From the NCBI GenBank assembly GCA_016719885.1, contig JADJYF010000005.1:124001-188000 (forward strand): a stretch of DNA of 64,000 nucleotides, given 5' to 3'. The notes beneath the pieces are model-generated. The model worked only from the letters and a program-made list of their open reading frames with translations. It did not search any database and was not told the DNA's origin. Every line of letters starts with the position of its first letter. The first letter of the stretch is position 1. Made by a program: the position numbers and the translations under genes. Shown piece by piece: positions 50,174 to 57,576 of the stretch. Origin of the DNA: Pseudomonadota bacterium (GTDB taxonomy: Bacteria; Pseudomonadota; Gammaproteobacteria; Ga0077536).

Positions 50174-51700
50174 ATGAAGCAATCCCTTCAATTGAAGCTC
50201 GGCCAGCATCTGACGATGACGCCGCAGCTGCAGCAGGCCATTCGCCTGTTGCAGCTATCCGCCATGGAGCTGTCAGTCGAAATCCAGGAGGCACTGGATT
50301 CGAACATGATGCTCGAAGTGGCGGACGGCGCCGATGATTACGAAGACCCGAGCTTCAGCGCCGCCGAACCGACCGCCAGCGCCGCCGGCGACGACTGCGA
50401 ATTCGAGCCCAGCTTCGAATCGAGCTTCGAAGTGGGTGGCGGCGACCCGGTCGAGACGGAAAGCCGCGCGGTCAGTGAGGATATTCCCGACGAACTGCCG
50501 GTCGACAGCGACTGGGACGAAATCTACGACACCCTCACCACGTCCGGCACCACCACCGGCAACCGCGACAGCGAGGACGGCGACTTCGAACGCGCCAGCG
50601 TCTCGCCGCCGAGCCTGCGCGAGCACCTCCTGTGGCAGGTCAACCTGACGCCGCTCAGCGACCGTGACCGCGCCATCGCCATGACCATCGTCGACGACCT
50701 CGACGCCGCCGGCTACCTGACCAGCACCCTCGAGGAACTGGCGGCCACGGTTGGCGCCGCCATCGACGACGAATTCGAGGCCGACGAAGTGCAGGCCATC
50801 CTGCGCCTGGTGCAGGGTCTCGAGCCCACCGGCGTCGCGGCGCGCGATCTGCGCGAATGCCTGCTGCTGCAGCTCGCGCAACTGCCGGCCGACACGCCGT
50901 GGCTCGTCGAGACCCGTCGCTGCATATCCGACTACATGGAAATGCTGGCCAGCCGCGATTACAACCAGCTCATGCGTCGCCTGAAGCTGGCGCGCGAGGA
51001 GCTCGCCGAGGTCATCGCCCTCATCCAGTCGCTCAATCCGCGCCCCGGCTCCCAGTACAGCGAGGAAGCCACCGAGTACATCGTGCCGGACGTGTTCGTG
51101 TACAAGGTCAAGGATCGCTGGCGGGTGGAGCTGAACGCCGAGACCATGCCGCCATTGCGCGTCAACCCCTACTACGCGAGCATGATCAAACGGGCCGACA
51201 ACAGCGAAAGCAACAATTCGCTGCGTACCCATCTGCAGGAGGCGCGGTGGTTCATCAAGAGTCTGCAAAGCCGCAGTGAAACCCTGTTGCGTGTCGCCAC
51301 CGCCATCGTCGAGCGCCAGCGTGCGTTCCTGGAACACGGCGAGGAAGCGATGAAACCGCTGGTGCTCCACGACATCGCCGAAGCGCTGGAAATGCACGAG
51401 TCGACCATCTCGCGCGTCACAACGCGCAAGTACATGCACACGCCGCGCGGCATCTTCGAGCTCAAGTACTTCTTTTCCAGCCACGTCAGCACCACCTTGG
51501 GCGGCGAGGCTTCGTCGACTGCCATCCGCGCGGTGATCAAGAAACTCATCGCCGCCGAAAACGTGCAGAAGCCCCTGAGCGACCACAAGATAGCGGAGCT
51601 CTTGTCCGAACAGGGCGTGCAGGTGGCGCGCCGTACCGTCGCCAAGTACCGTGAAGCGATGTCGATCCCGCCTTCCAATGAACGAAAGCGGATCGCTTGA
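50174..51700 (+). CDS. rpoN: RNA polymerase sigma-54 factor
   Basis: 508 aa. Region I, rich in glutamine and leucine (LKLGQHLTMTPQLQQAIRLLQLS), an acidic region II (about 50-135), the core-binding and HTH region III, and the RpoN box ARRTVAKYRE near the end. GGGAGGAT directly precedes the ATG, a strong site. The 155 bases upstream hold a GGCCGG hairpin (50020-50037) and a partial REP-like GGTCCGAAT. It is followed by hpf in the standard order. Confidence 0.97.
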   Translation: MKQSLQLKLGQHLTMTPQLQQAIRLLQLSAMELSVEIQEALDSNMMLEVADGADDYEDPSFSAAEPTASAAGDDCEFEPSFESSFEVGGGDPVETESRAVSEDIPDELPVDSDWDEIYDTLTTSGTTTGNRDSEDGDFERASVSPPSLREHLLWQVNLTPLSDRDRAIAMTIVDDLDAAGYLTSTLEELAATVGAAIDDEFEADEVQAILRLVQGLEPTGVAARDLRECLLLQLAQLPADTPWLVETRRCISDYMEMLASRDYNQLMRRLKLAREELAEVIALIQSLNPRPGSQYSEEATEYIVPDVFVYKVKDRWRVELNAETMPPLRVNPYYASMIKRADNSESNNSLRTHLQEARWFIKSLQSRSETLLRVATAIVERQRAFLEHGEEAMKPLVLHDIAEALEMHESTISRVTTRKYMHTPRGIFELKYFFSSHVSTTLGGEASSTAIRAVIKKLIAAENVQKPLSDHKIAELLSEQGVQVARRTVAKYREAMSIPPSNERKRIA

Positions 51701-51754
51701 GCGGCCCGCCGCCGCCAATCAGAATCAATGAGACCAGTCCAGCAGGAGACAGCC

Positions 51755-52048
51755 ATGCATATCAAAGTCGATGGGCGCCACGTCGAAGTCACTGACTCGA
51801 TGAACGACTACATCCAGACCAAGCTCGGCCGCATCGAGCGTCATTTCGACCACCTCGTGAACGTACACGTGGTGTTGGGGGTGGAAAAGCAGCGCCAGAT
51901 GGCGGAAGCCACCATCCATGTCGCCGGCAACGACATCCACGCCCACAGCGAGGATGACGACATGTATGCCGCCATCGATTCGCTGGTCGACAAGCTCGAC
52001 CGCCAGATCAAGAAGCACAAGGAAAAGGTCACCAACCACCGCGGCTGA
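51755..52048 (+). CDS. hpf: Ribosome hibernation promoting factor, short form
   Basis: 97 aa. MHIKVDGRHVEVTDSMNDYIQTKLGRIERHFDHLVNVHVVL is a typical HPF start, with DDMYAAIDSLVDKLDRQI near the end. Location between rpoN and rapZ is the conserved gammaproteobacterial one. AGGAG lies 7 bases before the ATG. It promotes 100S ribosome dimers in stationary phase. It is the second family member in the window, with the 129-aa copy at 6791. Confidence 0.95.
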   Translation: MHIKVDGRHVEVTDSMNDYIQTKLGRIERHFDHLVNVHVVLGVEKQRQMAEATIHVAGNDIHAHSEDDDMYAAIDSLVDKLDRQIKKHKEKVTNHRG

Positions 52049-52097
52049 AGCAGCGTTTCATGCCGCCGGTCAGCACCCGCAGCCCACGGTCCGCGCG

Positions 52098-52964
52098 ATG
52101 AGCGAGGGCCGACGATTCCTGATCGTCTCGGGCTTGTCGGGTGCTGGCAAATCGATTGCGCTGCACGCCCTGGAAGACGCCGGCTATTACTGCGTCGACA
52201 ACCTGCCGGTCGGCATCCTGGTCAATTTCGCGCGCTTCATCGCCGATCAGAACCAGCCCCACTTCGACAAGGTCGCGGTCGGCATCGACGCGCGCAACCA
52301 GCCCAATGCGCTGGCCTCCCTGCCCGGCGTGATGGACCGCCTCGCGCTGGAAGCCGCGCAGGCCGAGCTGATATTCGTCGATGCCAGCGACGAAACCCTG
52401 CTCAGGCGTTTCAGCGAAACGCGCCGCAAGCATCCATTGTCGTCGGAGGAACGGCCGCTGGCCGACGCCATCGCGCTCGAGCGCAGCCTGCTCGATCCGC
52501 TGGCGATGCGCGCCGACATCCGCATCGATACCACCCGCACCAACGTGCATGAGTTCCGCGCCGCGATTCGCGAGCTCATCACCAAGCGACCGAGCGGTTC
52601 GCTGGCCCTGCAGTTCCAGTCCTTCGGCTTCAAACACGGCGTGCCCAGCGACGCCGATTTCGTGTTCGACGTGCGCTGCCTGCCCAATCCCTACTGGGAT
52701 TCGCAGCTGCGCGATTATTCGGGCTGCGACGCGCCGGTGCGGGATTTCCTCGATGCCGCGCCGATGGTGCAGCAGATGGCGAGCGACATCGGTCGCTTCC
52801 TGGAAACCTGGGTCGAACAGTTCGAAGAGGTCAATCGCACTTATCTCACCATCGCTTTCGGCTGCACCGGCGGGCGTCACCGCTCGGTGTACATGGCCGA
52901 GCGCATGGCGCGAGAATTCGCGGCGCGCGGCAAACGCGCCGCCATCAGTCATCGTGATCTTTAA
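52098..52964 (+). CDS. rapZ: RNase adapter protein RapZ
   Basis: 288 aa. Walker A GLSGAGKS at residues 12-19 and Walker-B-like region, then the C-terminal domain with GCTGGRHRSVYMAE that binds small RNA and metabolite. In enterobacteria it guides RNase E to GlmZ and controls glucosamine-6-phosphate synthase. It follows hpf by 49 bases; the usual ptsN gene between them is absent. Confidence 0.95.
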   Translation: MSEGRRFLIVSGLSGAGKSIALHALEDAGYYCVDNLPVGILVNFARFIADQNQPHFDKVAVGIDARNQPNALASLPGVMDRLALEAAQAELIFVDASDETLLRRFSETRRKHPLSSEERPLADAIALERSLLDPLAMRADIRIDTTRTNVHEFRAAIRELITKRPSGSLALQFQSFGFKHGVPSDADFVFDVRCLPNPYWDSQLRDYSGCDAPVRDFLDAAPMVQQMASDIGRFLETWVEQFEEVNRTYLTIAFGCTGGRHRSVYMAERMAREFAARGKRAAISHRDL

Positions 52965-52988
52965 CGGTACGTCCCGGGACCGCACTTC

Positions 52989-53258
52989 ATGCCTACAGCG
53001 CAACTCGTGATCATCAACCGGCTCGGCCTGCACGCGCGTGCCGCCGCCAAATTCGTGCAAACCGCCGCCCATTACGGTTGCGACGTGGCGCTCAGTAAGG
53101 GCGGCAAAAAGGTCAACGGCAAGAGCATCATGGGCGTGATGATGCTGGCTGCCGCGCAGGGCGCCGAGATCGAGATCTGCACCACCGGCGCCGACGAGCA
53201 GGCGGCGCTCGACGCGCTGGCCGCGCTCATCGCCGACAAGTTCGGGGAGCCTTCATGA
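52989..53258 (+). CDS. ptsH: Phosphocarrier protein HPr / NPr
   Basis: 89 aa. Active-site H15 in NRLGLHARAAAKF and the regulatory serine S46 in NGKSIMGVMML. It takes phosphate from EI. Given its place after rpoN-hpf-rapZ, it belongs to the nitrogen-type PTS (NPr-like). The stop overlaps ptsI by ATGA. No HPr kinase gene is seen nearby. Confidence 0.95.
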   Translation: MPTAQLVIINRLGLHARAAAKFVQTAAHYGCDVALSKGGKKVNGKSIMGVMMLAAAQGAEIEICTTGADEQAALDALAALIADKFGEPS

Positions 53259-55000
53259 GTTTTTCGCTGCACGGGGTTGCGATCTCGCGCGGTATTGCCA
53301 TCGGCCGCGTGCACATCGTCGAGCGCAACCAGCTCGACATCGCCGAGTACCACCTCGACGCCAGCGAGGTCGACGCCGAGGTCGAGCGCCTGCACGCGGC
53401 GGTGGCGCTGGCCAAGCATCACCTGCGCGAGATTCGCGCGCATATCCCGCCCGGCACGCCGGCCGAGATCGTCGCCTTCATCGACACCCACATGCTGATG
53501 CTCGACGACGCCGCGTTCAACGACGAGCCGGCGCGCATCGTGCGCGACAATCGCGTCAACGCCGAATGGGCGGTCAAGCTGCAGCGCGATTCGCTGATCG
53601 CGGTGTTCGAGGAGATGGAAGACCCCTACCTGCGCACGCGCAAGGACGACGTCGACCACGTGGTCGATCGCATCTTCCGCAACCTGCTGCGCCATCCGCC
53701 GCTGCGTCACGAGCTGCCGGATCAGAAGCTGAAGGGCATGATCATCATCGCGCGCGATCTCGCGCCGACCGACCTGGTGCTGCTGCAACACCACGGCGTG
53801 GCGGGATTCGTCACCGAGTTCGGCGGCCCGACTTCCCACACCGCGATCCTGGCGCGCAGTCTCGGCATTCCGGGCGTCGCCGGCCTGCATCACGCGCGCC
53901 GCTACATCCAGGAAGAGGAAATAATCATCGTCGACGGCGACGATGGCGTGGTGCTGGGCGGCGCCGATGAGCGCGTACTGGCGCAGTATCGCTCGCGCCA
54001 GGCGGAGCGCGTCAGTTACGTCGAAAGCCTGCAGGTGCTGCGCGACGCGCCGACCGTGACCCTCGACGGGCGGGTCATCCACCTGCACGCCAACGTCGAA
54101 CTGGCGGAAGACTTCAAGAGCGTGCGCGAAGTGGGGGCCGACGGCGTCGGCCTGTACCGCACGGAATTCCTGTTCTTGAATCGCGCCACTTACCCCGACG
54201 AAGACGAGCACTTCAATACCTATCGGCAAATGATCGATGCGCTGGGAGGCCTGCCCTTCACCATACGCACGGCCGATCTCGGCGCCGACAAGATGCCGGA
54301 TACCGGGGTCGCCAACATTCCCTTCGCGGCCAATCCGGCGCTCGGTCTGCGCGCCATCCGCCTGTGCCTGCGCGAGCCCTCGCTGTTCTGGCCGCAGCTG
54401 CGCGCCATCATCCGGGTGTCGGCCTTCGGGCCGGTGCGCATGATGATCCCGATGCTGTCCAGCGTCGACGAAGTGCACCAGGTGCTCGACATCGTCGGCA
54501 CCATTCGCAACGAGTTCACGCGGCGCGGCATCGCCTTCGATCCCGCGATGCCGATAGGCGGCATGATCGAGGTGCCGGCGGCGGCCATCTGCGCCGACGT
54601 GTTCGCCCGTCACCTCGACTTCCTGTCGATAGGCACCAACGACCTCATCCAGTACGCGGTCGCCATCGACCGCGTCAACAACGAGGTCAGCTACTTGTAC
54701 GACCCGTTGAACCCCGGCGTACTGCGCTTGGTGGCGACCACCATCGGCGCCGGACGCAGCGCCGGCATTCCGGTCGCGATGTGCGGCGAGATGGCCGGCG
54801 ACGTGCGTTACACGCGCCTGTTGCTGGGCCTCGGCCTGACCGAGTTCAGCGTTCATCCGGCCGCGCTGCTCGAAATCAAACACATCGTCACCCATACCGA
54901 CGTGCGTCACGCCGAGGCCCTGGCCCAGGAGTTCCTCTCGGACTCGCGCCTCGAGCGTCGCCGGGAATTGCTGCAGGCGCTGGAAAACGGCGCGCACTGA
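53255..55000 (+). CDS. ptsI: Phosphoenolpyruvate-protein phosphotransferase, enzyme I
   Basis: 581 aa. The N-terminal HPr-binding and phosphohistidine domain has the active H195 in FGGPTSHTAILARSLGIPG. The C-terminal PEP-binding TIM barrel has GLYRTEFLFL, LDFLSIGTNDLIQYAVAIDR and MCGEMAGD with the catalytic cysteine. There is no GAF domain, so it is of EI rather than EI-Ntr (PtsP) architecture. Overlaps ptsH. No EIIA or EIIBC gene is in the window, so its acceptor must lie elsewhere. Confidence 0.96.
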   Translation: MSFSLHGVAISRGIAIGRVHIVERNQLDIAEYHLDASEVDAEVERLHAAVALAKHHLREIRAHIPPGTPAEIVAFIDTHMLMLDDAAFNDEPARIVRDNRVNAEWAVKLQRDSLIAVFEEMEDPYLRTRKDDVDHVVDRIFRNLLRHPPLRHELPDQKLKGMIIIARDLAPTDLVLLQHHGVAGFVTEFGGPTSHTAILARSLGIPGVAGLHHARRYIQEEEIIIVDGDDGVVLGGADERVLAQYRSRQAERVSYVESLQVLRDAPTVTLDGRVIHLHANVELAEDFKSVREVGADGVGLYRTEFLFLNRATYPDEDEHFNTYRQMIDALGGLPFTIRTADLGADKMPDTGVANIPFAANPALGLRAIRLCLREPSLFWPQLRAIIRVSAFGPVRMMIPMLSSVDEVHQVLDIVGTIRNEFTRRGIAFDPAMPIGGMIEVPAAAICADVFARHLDFLSIGTNDLIQYAVAIDRVNNEVSYLYDPLNPGVLRLVATTIGAGRSAGIPVAMCGEMAGDVRYTRLLLGLGLTEFSVHPAALLEIKHIVTHTDVRHAEALAQEFLSDSRLERRRELLQALENGAH

Positions 55001-55269
55001 GCGGCGCTCGTGTGGTTTCGGCCACAGCAGGCGCGCGCCTCGCGCGCCGCTCCCGGCCCTCGCAAAACCGCGCGCAAGGCCCGGCAACCAGGGAGCTTTC
55101 AGCGCGGCGCGGCCGCTCTAGGCATCGATATTTTTTGTGTTATCATCCCTGTTGCCGTTTCGCCGTCGCATTTCTGCAACAAGACGAAGCGATGGAATGC
55201 TTGGGATCGGCACCGTGAGCGGTGCAATGACGGCTCAACTACAAACTGAATCTAGTGGGGACTTCGGCG

Positions 55270-56010
55270 ATGAATAAACTTTACCGAATTGCGCTCGTTC
55301 TGCTCATGGCCGCGCTGGCCGCGGGCTGTGCGAACCAGGAGATCAAACCGGCCACCGTGCTGTGCCCGTTGCTCGGCGCAACACTCGGCGCGGGCGTCGC
55401 CGCAGGTGTCGGCGGTGACGATGCCGGCCCGATGGCCGCGGGCGCCGTGCTGGGCGCCACCGCCGGTTACTTCCTGTGCCGTGAGAAGCCGGCCGCGCCG
55501 CCGGCCCCCGCGCCGGCCCCGGCTGCCGCTCCCGCCCCGGCGCCGAAGCCGGTTGCCGTTGCACCCAAGGACTCCGATGGTGACGGCGTCATCGACCCCA
55601 ATGACAAGTGCCCGGGTACCCCGGCCGGCGTCAAGGTCAACGCGGAAGGCTGCCCGGAAGTCGGTTCGACCCTCATGTCCCTGCAGGGCGTGAACTTCGA
55701 CTTCGACAGCGCCAAGCTGAAGGCCGAGTCGACCACCATCCTCGACCAGGCGGTGGACGTGCTGAACCAGCAGGCCGCCGTGTCGGTGCGCGTCGAAGGT
55801 CACACCGACAGCCGTGGTTCCGATACCTACAACCAGGCGCTGTCCGAGAAGCGCGCCAAGTCGGTGATGGACTACCTGGTCGGCAAGGGCATCAGCGCCG
55901 CGCGTCTGACCTCGGCGGGCTTTGGTGAGTCGAAGCCGGTGGCGCCGAACGATTCGGCGGCCAACATGGCCCAGAACCGTCGCGTCGACCTGGTCGTGAC
56001 CAACAACTGA
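55270..56010 (+). CDS. OmpA-family outer-membrane lipoprotein with TSP3 repeat
   Basis: 246 aa. Lipobox LAAGC near residue 20, a glycine/alanine-rich segment resembling a glycine zipper (GATLGAGVAAGVGGD and AAGAVLGATAGY), a proline/alanine linker (about 77-100), one thrombospondin-type-3-like calcium repeat (DSDGDGVIDPNDKCP), and a C-terminal OmpA peptidoglycan-binding domain (VEGHTDSRGSDTYNQALSEKRA). The 269 bases upstream include an A/T-rich segment with TATCAT at 55141, a possible -10. A strong terminator follows. It anchors the outer membrane to the wall. Confidence 0.92.
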   Translation: MNKLYRIALVLLMAALAAGCANQEIKPATVLCPLLGATLGAGVAAGVGGDDAGPMAAGAVLGATAGYFLCREKPAAPPAPAPAPAAAPAPAPKPVAVAPKDSDGDGVIDPNDKCPGTPAGVKVNAEGCPEVGSTLMSLQGVNFDFDSAKLKAESTTILDQAVDVLNQQAAVSVRVEGHTDSRGSDTYNQALSEKRAKSVMDYLVGKGISAARLTSAGFGESKPVAPNDSAANMAQNRRVDLVVTNN

Positions 56011-56029
56011 GTCCAGCGCTCAGGTGACG

Positions 56030-56060
56030 AAAAGGCCCGGCTCTGCCGGGCCTTTTTGTT
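56030..56060. terminator. Bidirectional rho-independent terminator
   Basis: A 12-bp stem AAAAGGCCCGGC / GCCGGGCCTTTT with loop TCT, followed by T-rich sequence on the plus strand and preceded by an A-run that gives T's on the minus strand. It ends both the OmpA-family gene and thrB, whose stop lies 2 bases beyond. Confidence 0.93.
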
Positions 56061-56061
56061 T

Positions 56062-57015
56062 TCAGGGAAGAATTTTTTCGAAAGCGGCGGCGTCGCCGCG
56101 ACCGTGCAACAGCACGCGCTTGAATGGCTGCGGATCCTTGATGTGCACCAGCGCGCCGTCACGCGGAAAATGCAGGTCTTTCAGGCGCGACAGCCAGAAG
56201 CGCAATCCAGCGGCGCGCAGCGCCGGCATCCACGCCGACTTTTCCTCGGCCAGTAGCGGCCGCACCTCGTCATAGGCGCCCAGCAGCGCCGCCGCCAGGT
56301 CGCTTTGCAGCGCCAGTTTGTGGTCATCGAAGCACCAGTCGGCGACGGCTACCGCGAGGTCGTAAACGAAGGCGCCGCTGTGGGCGTAATAGAAGTCGAT
56401 GAGGCCGGTCAGGCGCTCGGCCTCGAACAGGGCGTTGTCACGGAACAGGTCGGCATGGATGACGCCGGCCGGCAGGCCGGCGAAACGGTCCGCGCGGAAC
56501 TCGTGCTCGGATTCCCATAGCAGCGCGCGATCGGATTCGTCGAGGCAGGGCGCGACCTGCCGCGCGGTGGCCGCGCGCCACGCGGGGCCACGATCGTTGT
56601 CCCGCCGCGGCGCGAAATCGAGCGTCGCGAGATGCATGCGCGCCATGGCGGCGCCGATGGCGCGGCAGTGGGCAATCCCGGGATGGGCAATGCTCGCGCC
56701 GGGCAGGCGCATGACCAGCGCCGCGGGCCGGCCTTTCAGTTCACGCAGGTAGCGGCCGGCGCGATCGGCCAACGGGTGGGCGCTCGGCACCCCGTGTTCG
56801 GCAAGATGCGCCATCAGCGCCAGGAAGAACGGCAGTTCGGCGGCCGGCGTGAATTCGAACAGGGTCAGCACATAGGCGCCGGCCGTGGTCGAGACGAAAT
56901 AATTGGTGTTTTCGATGCCGGCGGTGATGCCACTGTAGTCGCGTAGCGTGCCGACCTCGTAGTCGGCCAGAAAGGCTTCGAGTTCGTCGCGCTCGATGAC
57001 GGTGTAGACGGACAT
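56062..57015 (-). CDS. thrB: Homoserine kinase (APH-fold type)
   Basis: 317 aa. APH-like kinase: GIENTNYFVSTTAGAYVLTLFE (ATP loop), VIHADLFRDNALFE (catalytic HxDxxxxN) and GLIDFYYAHSGAFVYDLAV (metal-binding D). This form of ThrB (not GHMP) is found in pseudomonads and relatives, often beside polA, as here. It makes O-phosphohomoserine for threonine. The start at MSVYTVIERDEL gives family length; no strong ribosome binding site is visible. Confidence 0.93.
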   Translation of the reverse strand: MSVYTVIERDELEAFLADYEVGTLRDYSGITAGIENTNYFVSTTAGAYVLTLFEFTPAAELPFFLALMAHLAEHGVPSAHPLADRAGRYLRELKGRPAALVMRLPGASIAHPGIAHCRAIGAAMARMHLATLDFAPRRDNDRGPAWRAATARQVAPCLDESDRALLWESEHEFRADRFAGLPAGVIHADLFRDNALFEAERLTGLIDFYYAHSGAFVYDLAVAVADWCFDDHKLALQSDLAAALLGAYDEVRPLLAEEKSAWMPALRAAGLRFWLSRLKDLHFPRDGALVHIKDPQPFKRVLLHGRGDAAAFEKILP

Positions 57016-57080
57016 GCCGCGACCGGGGCTAAGTCCGCGCACTCGCCGGCGCGCGGACGTGAGGGGTCAGATGCGCCGGC

Positions 57081-57455
57081 TTACCAGCTCAGGATCACCC
57101 ACTGCGGCGCACGCGGTTCGGCGCCGCGCCCATTGATCTTCGATTCCATCAAGCCATCGCCATCGCGATCGACGAAGTAATAGGGCGGGCCGACGAAGGG
57201 CATGACCTTGACCATGTAGAGACGGCCGTTGAGTCGATATTCTTCGACCTTGGCGTCCTTGCGCTGCACGATGGTGACTTCGGGCTCGGGGCCGCTCGCG
57301 CTGGACGCCGGATCGTCGTCCTGGTCGGGCACCGGCACGGTGGCCGCGGGCGGCGGTGGCGGCACTTCGCCGAATTTTGCGTTGTCGTCGGCAGCCACGC
57401 ACACGAGCGGCGCGGCAAGACTGCTGACAAGAAGGGCGACTAGAGTTGCTCTCAT
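57081..57455 (-). CDS. DUF2782 family periplasmic protein
   Basis: 124 aa. Signal peptide (1-22, ending CVAADD), a proline-rich segment, then EPEVTIVQRKDAKVEEYRLNGRLYMVKVMPFVGPPYYFVDRDGDGLMES, the DUF2782 core. Function unknown; family members sit beside polA/thrB in many gammaproteobacteria. It starts 121 bases from the polA start on the other strand. The open frame goes further upstream into the polA promoter, but the start at MRATLVALL gives a proper signal peptide. Confidence 0.85.
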   Translation of the reverse strand: MRATLVALLVSSLAAPLVCVAADDNAKFGEVPPPPPAATVPVPDQDDDPASSASGPEPEVTIVQRKDAKVEEYRLNGRLYMVKVMPFVGPPYYFVDRDGDGLMESKINGRGAEPRAPQWVILSW

Positions 57456-57576
57456 GGGGTACTCGCAGGCATTGCCTTGGCGCTTGATTGCCCGCGTAGA
57501 ATACCATCGAATCCCGCACGGAATCACGGCAGCCATTGCCGTGCGGTGACACGGTTCCGCTCGAGGCACACACTTC

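Noticed and set aside
53072..55087. 671-codon minus-strand open frame opposite ptsH/ptsI
   Set aside because: Shadow of ptsI, whose active-site histidine and PEP motifs are intact on the plus strand.
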